From an uncultured Prevotellaceae bacterium (GTDB taxonomy: Bacteria; Bacteroidota; Bacteroidia; Bacteroidales; Bacteroidaceae): 41,877 nt of DNA. A program made the position numbers and the translations under genes. The stretch lies in NCBI GenBank assembly GCA_946407895.1, contig CAMJQA010000002.1, forward strand, positions 1 through 41,877, in the 5' to 3' direction. The notes under the pieces were generated by a model that was given only the letters and a program-made list of their open reading frames with translations, was not told the origin of the DNA and did no database searches. The first letter of the stretch is position 1, and each line of letters starts with the position of its first letter. Below are positions 9,839 to 18,243 of this stretch, in pieces.

Positions 9839-12079
9839 ATGGTACAGAAGAAATCCAATCCAAAGAAAACCGCCCCTAAGGCTGAATCCACAGCTGAGGA
9901 GCCTAAGAAAAAAGTTGTAGCCCGCAAGACAGCTACCAAGTCGGCAAAGGATGACCAGCCAGCGGTTGAACCGAAGGCTAAGGCCAAGTCGAGTAAAAAG
10001 GCGGAGCCTGAATCTACTGTCAAGACCGAGCCTGTTGCAGAAACAAAGAAGACGGTTAAGTCGAAGAAAGTTACTGCAACGGCTGTTGAAGAAATGCCCA
10101 AAGCTGTTGAGCCTAAACCAAAGGCTGCGGCGAAAAAAAAGACTATTCCTCCAAAAGAGGCTGTACCTGATGTGGAAGTTCAATCTGTAGCTGAACCTGC
10201 AGCTGAACCCAAAAAGACCAAGAAAAAGACTGCAAAGGCAGATGTCAAACCGGCAGCCGCTCCCGTTGAGGCTGCACCTGAAGTAGTGGCTCAACCAGTA
10301 GCTGAACCAGTAGCTGAACCAGCAGCAGAACCAGCAGCAGAGCCCAAAAAGACGAAGAAAAAGACTGCAAAGGCAGATGCCAAACCGGCACCCGCTCCCG
10401 TTGTGGCAGCACCTGAAGTAGTGGCTCAACCAGTAGCTGAACCAGTAGCTGAACCAGCAGCTGAACCAGCAGCAGCGCCCAAAAAGACGAAGAAGAAGAC
10501 TGCAAAGGCAGATGCCAAACCGGAAGCCGCTCCCGTTGAGGCTGCACCTGAAGTAGTGGCTCAACCTGCAGCAGAACCTGAAGCAGCACCCAAAAAGTCG
10601 AAGAAGAAGACTGCTAAGGCAGATGCCAATCAAGTGCCCGTTGAAGAGCCTAAGGCTGTAGAAGCTGTAGAGGAAGTACAAAAGGAAGCCCCGAAGAAAA
10701 GGTCTGCACGGTTGACGGCTCCAAGGAAGGGCAATAAGGTCATTGTGGAAGACTATATTATGGAAGAGGCTTACTCAGGTACATTCCAACCAATTGTACG
10801 TGCTAAGGAAGACCCTGTTTCCGGTATCGCTAAGAAGCCTGTTCCCGTTGTGGATGAATCGAATATCGATGCAAACATTCCCGTTGAAGAAGCAAAGAAG
10901 ACTGTACGTAAGCCACGGACGAAGAGGGCTGCAAAGGTAGATTTGGAGGATTTCATTAGTAAAGAGCCTGATTCACCTTCGGTAGAGGACTTGCCATCTG
11001 AAACATCTAACCCTGACGAGCCAGAAGTAGAAAATACTGCTGCAGTGGAGGCTGTGACTGTTCCCAAGAAGAAGGGGGGACGTAAACCCAGTGCCAAGAA
11101 GGCAAAAGACGGATTGTCATCCAAGGAGGCTTCTGAGGACGTATCACTGGATCTGGATAAGCAGGAGCCCAGTGCTGAAGACCTGGAAAACTTGCCCGAA
11201 GAGGTATTTGATGAGATGGAGGCCGTGAAGGCTAAGTCGCGCAAGCCCGAGGAACCGAAGGTGCTTCGTGAGCCCCGGCCCCGTGAAGATCGTCCTGCCA
11301 ATGTATATGAGGTTGAGAGTGTGCTTGACATAAATAGCTTTAACATATGGAACCTGAACGAGTTCATGATAGCTGAGCTGTGGGAGAATGAGCGCAAGGA
11401 GACTGACTTTAGCCAGACCGAGGAGAAGTTGCTCAATATCATACGCACGGCTTTTGACCTGGTTCATTACGACGAAGGAAATGCGCGCGATAAAGCACTC
11501 TATGATAATGGTGACTGGGCCCACTTCTCCCACTGCCGTCCCGGCCGCGGTACCATAGCTATACGTCGTCGTCTGATACGTAAGCTGACCGACCTTACCT
11601 ATGAGAACATCCGCCATATTACCGCACCCACACTGCTTGAACTCATCGACCGGAATTTCGGTGGGGGCTGGGATAGCATCTCGCTTTCTATCAAGGACAT
11701 CATAGAGAGTGGATTTGACATCAGCACGACCCAATTGCCCGCTAATCGCATACACCTTCCCGGAGGCACACTGGAGAGAAAGGTTGCCCAGGGCTATGAT
11801 GTGCTCGAATTAGCCCGCGGCACATGGATTGAGGCTATCTTTGCCAAGAAGAAGGATCCCATTGAGAAATTGCATTATGAATTGTTGTCGCCCATGTTTG
11901 ATGAGGATGGGAATGAATTGCCGCGTGAGGCACCTGAAGAGGACCCCGATATGGACGAAGAAGATGAGGATGAAACGGACGACGTGGCAAACGACGAAAA
12001 CTACTACAGCAACTATGCTGCAGAGGCAAACGTGAAGGATGAGGATGAAGAAGGATTCCCCATCGTTGAAGCAGACTAA
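9839..12079 (+). CDS. Lys/Ala/Pro-repeat protein with unrecognised C-terminal domain
   Basis: 746 residues in three parts. Residues ~1-300 are disordered and histone-H1-like: Lys-rich KKTKKKTAKAD blocks alternate with Ala/Pro/Glu stretches (AEPVAEPAAEPAAEP). Block starts at residues 125, 170, 215 and 252 define near-identical 45-residue units. Residues ~300-495 are a further low-complexity mixed-charge region with short basic patches. Residues ~496-690 look globular (INSFNIWNLNEFMIAELW, HFSHCRPGRGTIAIRRRL, LIDRNFGGGWDSISLS). The tail is strongly acidic (DPDMDEEDEDETDD). There is no signal peptide or TM segment, so it is probably cytoplasmic. The basic repeats suggest nucleic-acid or polyanion binding; that is inference. 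I do not recognise the C-terminal domain. The symporter gene starts 5 bp after its stop. Confidence 0.8.
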   Translation: MVQKKSNPKKTAPKAESTAEEPKKKVVARKTATKSAKDDQPAVEPKAKAKSSKKAEPESTVKTEPVAETKKTVKSKKVTATAVEEMPKAVEPKPKAAAKKKTIPPKEAVPDVEVQSVAEPAAEPKKTKKKTAKADVKPAAAPVEAAPEVVAQPVAEPVAEPAAEPAAEPKKTKKKTAKADAKPAPAPVVAAPEVVAQPVAEPVAEPAAEPAAAPKKTKKKTAKADAKPEAAPVEAAPEVVAQPAAEPEAAPKKSKKKTAKADANQVPVEEPKAVEAVEEVQKEAPKKRSARLTAPRKGNKVIVEDYIMEEAYSGTFQPIVRAKEDPVSGIAKKPVPVVDESNIDANIPVEEAKKTVRKPRTKRAAKVDLEDFISKEPDSPSVEDLPSETSNPDEPEVENTAAVEAVTVPKKKGGRKPSAKKAKDGLSSKEASEDVSLDLDKQEPSAEDLENLPEEVFDEMEAVKAKSRKPEEPKVLREPRPREDRPANVYEVESVLDINSFNIWNLNEFMIAELWENERKETDFSQTEEKLLNIIRTAFDLVHYDEGNARDKALYDNGDWAHFSHCRPGRGTIAIRRRLIRKLTDLTYENIRHITAPTLLELIDRNFGGGWDSISLSIKDIIESGFDISTTQLPANRIHLPGGTLERKVAQGYDVLELARGTWIEAIFAKKKDPIEKLHYELLSPMFDEDGNELPREAPEEDPDMDEEDEDETDDVANDENYYSNYAAEANVKDEDEEGFPIVEAD
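10211..10650 (+). repeat. In-frame 135-bp tandem repeats
   Basis: Units start at 10211, 10346, 10481 and 10592: two full 135-bp copies, one of 111 bp and one partial. Each encodes a KKTKKKTAKAD-type basic block plus a Pro/Ala/Glu linker. The linkers also hold AEPVAEP/AEPAAEP five- to eight-residue sub-repeats, so copy number may vary by slippage. Confidence 0.85.
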
Positions 12080-12084
12080 GCGCG

Positions 12085-13545
12085 ATGGAGCATCTTATAC
12101 TACTGGCAACAGCGGGATATATAGTCCTGCTGTTGCTACTTTCTCGCCTGATTGGACGGCGTGCAAAGGACAATGACGCTTTCTACCGGGGTAACAGGCA
12201 GTCGCCTTGGTGGGCCGTGGCCTTCGGTATGATAGGTGCCAGCATAAGTGGTGTCACCTTTGTCAGCGTGCCCGGTATGGTGCGTTCGATGCAGATGACG
12301 TACCTACAGACGTGCATGGGATTTGTACTTGGCTATATTGTGGTGGCCGCTGTGCTGCTTCCTGTGTATTACCGACTTAACCTGACAAGCATATACAGCT
12401 ATCTGCAAGAGCGCTTTGGCGGTACAAGCCGCATGACCGGGGCTGCTTTCTTCCTGCTGAGTAAGCTGGCGGGGGCCAGCATACGTCTGTACCTCGTATG
12501 CTTCATCCTGCAGGGTGTACTGCTGGATAGTTATGGCCTGCCATTCCCCGTTTCGGTTTCACTTATCATCTTTCTCATCTGGCTCTATACGCGGCAAAGT
12601 GGCATACGCACCATCGTATGGAGCGACTGCTTGCAGACCATAGTGCTGCTCAGTGCACTTTTACTTATCATCAGGCAGGTTTGTCTGACCCTTGGTCTTG
12701 ATGTGGCCGGAGCGGTCAATGCCATCAGGCAAAGCCCCCTGAGTAAGGTGTTTGAGACGGCAGACCCCGGCAGTCGCCAGTATTTCTGGAAGCAGTTCCT
12801 GAGCGGCATTTTCATACCTATCGTGATGACAGGGCTGGACCAGGATATGATGCAGAAGAACCTGACTTGCCGTACACTGCGCCAGAGCCAGTTGAATATG
12901 ACCGTAAACGGTTTGCTCTACCTTCCGGTAAACCTGATGTTCCTTTGTCTTGGTGTTCTTCTCTATCACTTCTGTGACGTCATGCACATAACGGCTCCTG
13001 CGGCTGGCGATGCCTTGCTGCCCACGCTCTGTTCGGGTGGCTCCCTTGGCTCGATAGCCCTTCTGCTGTTCGTCCTGGGTATTGTTGCTGCGGCTTTTAG
13101 CAGTGCCGACTCAGCCATGACGAGTCTGACGACGAGCTTCTGCGTAGATATCATGAAACGGCCGGGAGACGAGCGTCTGCGACGTCTGGTTCACCCGCTT
13201 GTGGGCGTTGTAATCTTCCTCCTGATAATGATAGTGAAGGCCTTGAACTCCACCAGTGTCATCGATGCCGTATATATAATGTGTGGCTACACGTATGGTC
13301 CCTTGCTTGGGCTCTTTGCCTTCGGTCTGCTGACGAAGCGAAGCCCGTGCGAGCGGTGGGTGCCAGTCATCTGTGTTCTTTCGCCCCTGATATGCTTTGC
13401 TGCCGACCAGGCAGTGACGCGCTTCACCTCCTACCGTTTCGGTTACGAGTTGCTTATGCTCAATGGGCTACTCACCTTCTTGGGCCTGCTGCTCTCTTCT
13501 GCGAAACTCCGAAAGGATGATGCTGGTGGCCACGGCCACATTTAG
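12085..13545 (+). CDS. Sodium:solute symporter (SSS family)
   Basis: A 486-residue polytopic inner-membrane protein with about 13 hydrophobic segments and SSS hallmarks: FYRGNRQSPWWAVAFGMIG after TM1, the GASISGVTFVSVPG unwound-helix region, and VAAAFSSADSAMTSL in TM8, where Ser residues coordinate Na+ in characterised relatives. The substrate cannot be predicted. It begins 5 bp after the repeat-protein gene and probably depends on the same promoter. Its last 78 bp overlap the convergent RNA methyltransferase gene. Confidence 0.9.
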   Translation: MEHLILLATAGYIVLLLLLSRLIGRRAKDNDAFYRGNRQSPWWAVAFGMIGASISGVTFVSVPGMVRSMQMTYLQTCMGFVLGYIVVAAVLLPVYYRLNLTSIYSYLQERFGGTSRMTGAAFFLLSKLAGASIRLYLVCFILQGVLLDSYGLPFPVSVSLIIFLIWLYTRQSGIRTIVWSDCLQTIVLLSALLLIIRQVCLTLGLDVAGAVNAIRQSPLSKVFETADPGSRQYFWKQFLSGIFIPIVMTGLDQDMMQKNLTCRTLRQSQLNMTVNGLLYLPVNLMFLCLGVLLYHFCDVMHITAPAAGDALLPTLCSGGSLGSIALLLFVLGIVAAAFSSADSAMTSLTTSFCVDIMKRPGDERLRRLVHPLVGVVIFLLIMIVKALNSTSVIDAVYIMCGYTYGPLLGLFAFGLLTKRSPCERWVPVICVLSPLICFAADQAVTRFTSYRFGYELLMLNGLLTFLGLLLSSAKLRKDDAGGHGHI

Positions 13546-14238
13546 GCTCTCGCTTGTAGGCCTGTCGGCAGGGTAGTTCGGGATGAACAGACGGTGAGAC
13601 ACCAACTCTTCTACCTGTGACGATATGCCCTTGCCCTCATTACCCATGACGATGAAGCCATCCGTACCAAGCGTCTGGCGATAGAGGCTTACGCCGTCAA
13701 GGAAGGTGCCATAGACAGGCACTCGGGCTGACCCGAGAACTTCGCCAAGGTCGGCATAGCTGACCCTGACGCGTGCCAGTGCCCCCATCGTGGCTTGGAC
13801 AGCCTTCGGAGCATAGACGTCTGCCGTGCCGAATGAACAAACCACGTGTTCAACCCCGAACCAGTCTGCTGTGCGGATGATCGTTCCAAGGTTACCCGGA
13901 TCCTGCACATCATCGAGCGCCAGGCATAACCCATGCGGAGGTGCCATCCAATGGCGGTCGGGGATGGGGAACAGCGCTACCACGCCCTGAGGGGTGCGCA
14001 GGAAGCTGGCCCTCTGCAGTTCCTGGTCCGACACGATGTCGAACTCGTCTGCCTGCGAGAAAAACTCATGTCCGTACATGTCGGCCACCTCAGCCTGCGC
14101 AGCGATATAGACGGGATGCAAAGCAGCCATTAAGTCGGTGACGATTTTTGGTCCCTCGGCTACGAACAAACCGGCTTCGTCCCTGAACTTACGTCTTTCA
14201 AGCGATTTAATTAGCTTAATTTTGTTCTTACTCAGCAT
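13468..14238 (-). CDS. TrmH/SpoU family (SPOUT) RNA methyltransferase
   Basis: A 2'-O-ribose methyltransferase of the SPOUT class acting on rRNA or tRNA. From the ATG at 14238 it has 256 residues. The N-terminal part (KLIKSLERRKFRDEAGLFVAEG) is the L30e-like substrate-binding domain. The knot domain has motif 1 DVQDPGNLGTIIRTADWFG, motif 2 VMGNEGKGISSQV and motif 3 PTSESLNVAVATSI. The target nucleotide is not determinable from the sequence. It is divergent from tamL with 62 bp between start codons, and overlaps the symporter gene end by 78 bp. Confidence 0.92.
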   Translation of the reverse strand: MLSKNKIKLIKSLERRKFRDEAGLFVAEGPKIVTDLMAALHPVYIAAQAEVADMYGHEFFSQADEFDIVSDQELQRASFLRTPQGVVALFPIPDRHWMAPPHGLCLALDDVQDPGNLGTIIRTADWFGVEHVVCSFGTADVYAPKAVQATMGALARVRVSYADLGEVLGSARVPVYGTFLDGVSLYRQTLGTDGFIVMGNEGKGISSQVEELVSHRLFIPNYPADRPTSESLNVAVATSIILSEFRRREQQAQEGE

Positions 14239-14258
14239 AATCTCATTTTTTTTCGTTA

Positions 14259-14266
14259 CAAAAATA
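14259..14266 (-). promoter_or_regulatory. -7 box for the RNA methyltransferase
   Basis: On the minus strand TATTTTTG matches TAnnTTTG, 20 bp upstream of the ATG at 14238. It lies within 25 bp of the oppositely directed tamL box, so the two promoters must compete for space. Confidence 0.5.
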
Positions 14267-14288
14267 CGCATTTTTCCTGAAATAGAGT

Positions 14289-14296
14289 TACCTTTG
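14289..14296 (+). promoter_or_regulatory. -7 box for tamL, almost on the start codon
   Basis: TACCTTTG matches TAnnTTTG and ends 4 bp before the ATG at 14301. With the usual 4-6 nt from box to start site, the mRNA would be leaderless or nearly so. Confidence 0.55.
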
Positions 14297-14300
14297 CGTT

Positions 14301-16577
14301 ATGAATTGTCTCCTTAGGTCCATAAAACCGCTTTTTTTGCTGCTTATAGCCATGCAATTGGTTTCATGCAGCGTGAATCGCTTTGTGCCTGAGGACCATT
14401 ATATCCTGGATAAGGTAAGCATTCAGAGCGATGACTCGCGGCTGAAGACCGAGCCGTTGCAGGGCTATGTCCGGCAGCATCCCAACAGCAAATGGTTCTC
14501 CCTGCTGAAAGTGCCTATGGGAATATACTCACTCTCAGGCCGCGACAGCACACGCCGCATAAACCGTTTCGTACGTCGGTTGGGTGAGGCCCCCGTCATC
14601 TATGATCGCATTTTGGCTGAGAAGACGCAGCAGAATATACGGCTTGCCGTTCAGAATATGGGTTACCTTGCTGCCGACGTTGAGTTGGACTCTATTCAGC
14701 GTAAGCGCAAGATGCGGTTGCGTTACCTCATTCATCCGCATGACCGATATACTGTAAGAAACTTCAGCAGCGACATACAGGACGCTGGCATATCGGCTTT
14801 GATGAATAGCGAGGAAGATGGCTTCACGCCCAGCATGATGACGGGTATGAATTTCGACCTTAACATCCTGGATGCTGAGCGAAGCCGCCTTAGCAACTAC
14901 CTAACCAGGCACGGCTATTTTAAGTTCACCAAAGATTTTGTACGCTTTGAGGCAGATACCACCGTCGGGAACCGGCTTGTTGACGTAAAGATGATTCTAC
15001 AGCCGTTTCGCAGTAGTACGCAGCTGACACCAGCCCCTCACCGTGTATATACCATTGGCAATGTAAGCTATCACTATGAGCCAGGGAGGAATGCCGTTTC
15101 CGGCAGCAAGCCCTTCGTGCGCCCCAGTGTGGTGCAGAATGCAACCGACCTGCATCCAGGAAACCTCTATAGCGAGGCTGACGTGCATGACACGTATGAA
15201 CGGCTTATGAGATTAGGGGCGGTGCAGAGCGTGAACGTACATTTTGATGAAGTAGGGCAGGACAGTACGCACCTTGATACCCACATAACGCTGTTGCCCA
15301 GCAGGCGCAACTCGTTCAATATAGAGCTGGAGGGAACTAACTCGGCAGGCGACTTCGGTGCAGCCGTTGCCTCTACATATCAGAATCGTAATATATTTCG
15401 TGGTTCCGAGCTCCTGAACATAAAACTACGTGGTGCATACGAGGCCATTGACGGACTCAGCGGGTACCAGGATCAGGACTATATCGAATATAGTGCCGAG
15501 GTAGGGCTTGTATTCCCAGACTTCAAGTTCCCCTTCCTCTCCCGTCGCTTTCGACATATTGCCAAAGCTACCAGCGAAGTTAATCTCATGTTTGACTCGC
15601 AGAACAGACCTGAGTTTCACCGGCGCGTAGTAACTGCTGCATGGCGCTATAAATGGGGCCAGGCAGGACGCAGACGGCAACACCGTGTTGACTTGCTCGA
15701 CCTGAACTACGTCTTCATGCCATGGATAAGCGAGACGTTTCGCAGCAGGTACTTGGACGACCCCGCAAGCCGGAACGCCATCCTGCGCTACAACTATGAG
15801 AATCTTTTTATCATGAAGTGGGGCTATACGTTCACATACAGCTCTCAGGTTCTCAATGGGGCCAACTCTAACTACGGAACAAATGCATACACCATCCGTA
15901 CCGGCATAGAGACATCGGGCAATTTGCTTTATGGCCTCTGTAACCTTTTTGGCACAAGCCGGAACAGTCTGGACCAGTACACACTTCTCAATATCGCCTA
16001 CGCCCAATATGCAAAGGCAGATTTTGACTTCTCAAAGAGTTTCCGCTTTGACGACCGTAATTCACTGGCCCTTCACCTGGGCTTTGGCATTGCCTATCCC
16101 TATGGTAACAGCAGTATCCTGCCGTATGAGAAGCGATACTTCAGCGGAGGTGCCAATAGTGTGAGAGGATGGAGCGTGAGGGAACTTGGACCGGGTACGT
16201 TCAAGGGTAATGACGGACGCATAGACTTCATCAACCAGACGGGTGACATGAAGCTTGACATGAATCTGGAGTACCGCACTCATCTGTTCTGGAAGCTTGA
16301 TGCAGCAGCCTTCATAGATGCCGGTAATATATGGACTATCCGAAACTATCCCGACCAGCCAGGCGGTCAGTTCCGCTTCGACGAGTTCTGGCGGCAGATA
16401 GCATTGGCCTACGGACTGGGTGTCCGCCTGAATTTCAATTACTTTATCTTGCGCTTAGACTTGGGTATGAAAGCGGTGCACCCCTCATATACCGATTCGC
16501 GCAGGCATTTCCCCATCGTCCACCCGAACTTTGGTCGTGATAGTAGCTGGCACTTTGCCGTGGGCTTACCATTCTAA
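14301..16577 (+). CDS. tamL: BamA/TamA-family outer-membrane protein, lipidated (TamL)
   Basis: A 758-residue Omp85-family protein. The N-terminus has a signal sequence with lipobox LVSC (Cys about residue 23), the feature that marks TamL, the Bacteroidota lipoprotein version of TamA. POTRA-like repeats fill ~35-330 (PVIYDRILAEKTQQNIRLAV; the LYSEADVHDTYERLMRLGAV region). A 16-strand-type beta barrel fills ~340-758, with the Omp85 signature around YFSGGANSVRGWSVRELGPG and a terminal strand ending in Phe (FAVGLPF). It probably works in outer-membrane protein insertion or lipid transport with TamB, which is not in this window. It is divergent from the RNA methyltransferase; its stop overlaps a convergent lipoprotein gene by 12 bp. 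Confidence 0.92.
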   Translation: MNCLLRSIKPLFLLLIAMQLVSCSVNRFVPEDHYILDKVSIQSDDSRLKTEPLQGYVRQHPNSKWFSLLKVPMGIYSLSGRDSTRRINRFVRRLGEAPVIYDRILAEKTQQNIRLAVQNMGYLAADVELDSIQRKRKMRLRYLIHPHDRYTVRNFSSDIQDAGISALMNSEEDGFTPSMMTGMNFDLNILDAERSRLSNYLTRHGYFKFTKDFVRFEADTTVGNRLVDVKMILQPFRSSTQLTPAPHRVYTIGNVSYHYEPGRNAVSGSKPFVRPSVVQNATDLHPGNLYSEADVHDTYERLMRLGAVQSVNVHFDEVGQDSTHLDTHITLLPSRRNSFNIELEGTNSAGDFGAAVASTYQNRNIFRGSELLNIKLRGAYEAIDGLSGYQDQDYIEYSAEVGLVFPDFKFPFLSRRFRHIAKATSEVNLMFDSQNRPEFHRRVVTAAWRYKWGQAGRRRQHRVDLLDLNYVFMPWISETFRSRYLDDPASRNAILRYNYENLFIMKWGYTFTYSSQVLNGANSNYGTNAYTIRTGIETSGNLLYGLCNLFGTSRNSLDQYTLLNIAYAQYAKADFDFSKSFRFDDRNSLALHLGFGIAYPYGNSSILPYEKRYFSGGANSVRGWSVRELGPGTFKGNDGRIDFINQTGDMKLDMNLEYRTHLFWKLDAAAFIDAGNIWTIRNYPDQPGGQFRFDEFWRQIALAYGLGVRLNFNYFILRLDLGMKAVHPSYTDSRRHFPIVHPNFGRDSSWHFAVGLPF

Positions 16578-16979
16578 TCCGTTCACCATCCAGTCACCAT
16601 TTTTCTTGACAAGCAACACACGTCCTGATGCGGTGCCAATACGTGCCTGCTCCTCCAGCGACGTGGTTACAAGTACGTGGTTGGCGCTGAAACAGGCAAT
16701 GCCAATTGTGTCTTGCACTTCAGTCTCACCCAATTCTATTTCCGGTCTATTGGTTACAAGCGACAATTCGTCTTCTGTCAGGTTGGAGGCATACCAGCTA
16801 ATCACTTTGGTCCCGGACGAGGTGCAGAACTCAGCCGCCTTGTCGAAATTATATGTGTAGAAGGACTCTAAGAATGACATTGCTACCTTGGAGGCTGCAT
16901 GTGACTCATTATTTCGTGGCGTACACGAAATAAGACTCAGTAATGTAGCCATAATCAGTGCTTGATACTTAATTTTCAT
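16566..16979 (-). CDS. Small putative lipoprotein (NTF2-like/DUF4878-type)
   Basis: 137 residues with signal sequence and lipobox LISC at about residues 16-19, so a lipid-anchored envelope protein. The mature part has VAMSFLESFYTYNFDKAAEF near its start and LLVKKNGDWMVNGLEW at the end, the pattern of small lipoproteins with an NTF2-like fold. No catalytic motif is visible. Its stop lies 12 bp inside the end of convergent tamL, and a minus-strand TACTTTTG box (17003-17010) sits 23 bp upstream of its ATG. Confidence 0.75.
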   Translation of the reverse strand: MKIKYQALIMATLLSLISCTPRNNESHAASKVAMSFLESFYTYNFDKAAEFCTSSGTKVISWYASNLTEDELSLVTNRPEIELGETEVQDTIGIACFSANHVLVTTSLEEQARIGTASGRVLLVKKNGDWMVNGLEW

Positions 16980-17002
16980 GTCTCATTTTTAACTTTCGGA
17001 TA

Positions 17003-17010
17003 CAAAAGTA
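17003..17010 (-). promoter_or_regulatory. -7 box for the lipoprotein gene
   Basis: Minus-strand TACTTTTG fits TAnnTTTG, 23 bp upstream of the ATG at 16979. It is back to back with the MBL-fold promoter at 17019-17050. Confidence 0.5.
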
Positions 17011-17018
17011 AGGAAAAA

Positions 17019-17050
17019 TTTGTCTTTTTGCTAATATTGGTGTATTTTTG
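17019..17050 (+). promoter_or_regulatory. Promoter for the MBL-fold hydrolase
   Basis: -33 TTTG (17019-17022), 20 bp spacer, -7 TATTTTTG (17043-17050): an ideal Bacteroidota sigma-ABfr-type promoter, with a 20-bp leader region before ATG 17071. Confidence 0.75.
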
Positions 17051-17070
17051 CACAGAAATAGCAAAAAAAG

Positions 17071-17880
17071 ATGATAAAATTCATTTCATTGGGCTCGGGA
17101 AGTAGCGGAAACGCTTACTATCTGAGTTCAGAAAAGACGAATATACTGATTGATGCTGGAATACCGATACGGAGCTTGAAAAGAATTTTCAAGGATCTTG
17201 ACATTGAAGCAGACAAACTGGATGCTGTATTCATTACACACGATCATGCAGATCACATTAAGTCTGTGGGACACATGGCAAATGAATACGGCAGGCTAAT
17301 ATATGCCACCGAACCCGTGCACCAGGGAATCAACCGCAACTATTGTGTGACCAACAAGCTTACCTCCGACCACATCAGGTATATTCAGAAAGATGCTCCC
17401 ATACAAATTGGCGACTTTGTGATAACGCCCTTCGACGTGCCCCATGATAGTAGCGACTGCGTGGGCTACAGGCTGGAGAGTGGAGGCATCACCTTCTGCC
17501 TGATTACAGACATTGGTCATCCTACGCCCAAGATAGAGGAGGAAGTGGCCCAGGCAGACTACCTCGTACTGGAGGCCAATCATGATGAGAATATGTTGAT
17601 GATGGGTAATTATCCGGCCTACCTGAAGGGGCGGATAAAGGGTGACCGCGGGCACATGTGCAACAAGGAAGCAGCCCGTCTTATCGCAGAGCATGCCACT
17701 GTGAAGCTAAAGCATGTATGGCTCTGTCATCTCAGTGAAGAGAATAACCATCCCGAGTTGGCGCGTAAAACGGTGGAAGGAGTACTTCGTGGATACGGAA
17801 TTATCCCCGGGGTGGACTTCAAACTGGACATTTTAAAGCGCAAAGTTCCCTCGGAAATATATGAATTGACACCAATGTAA
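17071..17880 (+). CDS. MBL-fold metallo-hydrolase (YycJ/WalJ-like)
   Basis: 269 residues of the metallo-beta-lactamase superfamily. The metal motif HDHADH follows LDAVFITHDHADHIKSVG. An early GSGSSGNAYYL loop, ILIDAG, a middle FDVPHDSSDCVGYRLE, and a late LCHLSEENNH His supply the other ligands and strands. The order and length match the YycJ/WalJ group, cytoplasmic hydrolases linked to DNA or cell-wall control in Firmicutes; the function in Bacteroidota is not established. It is followed by the tRNA-Lys pair. Confidence 0.88.
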   Translation: MIKFISLGSGSSGNAYYLSSEKTNILIDAGIPIRSLKRIFKDLDIEADKLDAVFITHDHADHIKSVGHMANEYGRLIYATEPVHQGINRNYCVTNKLTSDHIRYIQKDAPIQIGDFVITPFDVPHDSSDCVGYRLESGGITFCLITDIGHPTPKIEEEVAQADYLVLEANHDENMLMMGNYPAYLKGRIKGDRGHMCNKEAARLIAEHATVKLKHVWLCHLSEENNHPELARKTVEGVLRGYGIIPGVDFKLDILKRKVPSEIYELTPM

Positions 17881-17898
17881 AAAAAATCCCGCCAAAGA

Positions 17899-17930
17899 TT
17901 TGGCAGTTTCATTAAAAGTCCATACCTTTG
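17899..17930 (+). promoter_or_regulatory. Promoter for the tRNA-Lys pair
   Basis: -33 TTTG (17899-17902), 20 bp spacer, -7 TACCTTTG (17923-17930), 22 bp before the tRNA 5' end. The -33 lies in an inverted repeat, GCCAAAGATTTGGC (17891-17904). Confidence 0.75.
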
Positions 17931-17952
17931 CACTCGCAAAATCGGAAACGAT

Positions 17953-18025
17953 GCGTCCTTAGCTCAGTTGGTAGAGCAATTGACTCTTAATCAATGGGTC
18001 CAGGGTTCGAGCCCCTGAGGGCGTA
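17953..18025 (+). tRNA. tRNA-Lys (anticodon CTT), copy 1
   Basis: 73 nt, cloverleaf by eye: acceptor GCGTCCT/AGGGCGT with a terminal G-U pair, D arm GCTC/GAGC, anticodon stem ATTGA/TCAAT with loop CTCTTAA (anticodon CTT), T arm CAGGG/CCCTG with TTCGAGC, discriminator A. The CCA end is not encoded. It reads AAG codons. Confidence 0.96.
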
Positions 18026-18053
18026 CAAGAGGTTGATAAAATAGTTTTGTGAT

Positions 18054-18126
18054 GCGTCCTTAGCTCAGTTGGTAGAGCAATTGACTCTTAATCAATGGGT
18101 CCAGGGTTCGAGCCCCTGAGGGCGTA
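18054..18126 (+). tRNA. tRNA-Lys (anticodon CTT), copy 2
   Basis: Identical over all 73 nt to copy 1, 28 bp downstream, with no promoter of its own visible; it is therefore processed from a shared precursor. It points to recent duplication or gene conversion. Confidence 0.96.
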
Positions 18127-18137
18127 CAGGTAAGAGG

Positions 18138-18178
18138 AAATGAGGATGGACTTACACAAAGGTTCACCCTCATTTTGC
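18138..18178 (+). terminator. Possible terminator after the tRNA pair
   Basis: AAATGAGG (18138-18145) pairs with CCTCATTT (18168-18175) around a long 22-nt loop; a short T run follows. The long loop makes it a weak candidate. Confidence 0.4.
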
Positions 18179-18243
18179 ATTTAGTATGTGCCAGGCAAGT
18201 AGATAGGTATCATTAATTAAAAATAAATATAAAATATATAAAT

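Noticed and set aside
9827..10681. Minus-strand Cys/Phe/Leu-rich frame opposite the repeat protein
   Set aside because: It is the mirror of the Lys/Ala/Pro repeats, with no promoter and biased low-complexity composition.
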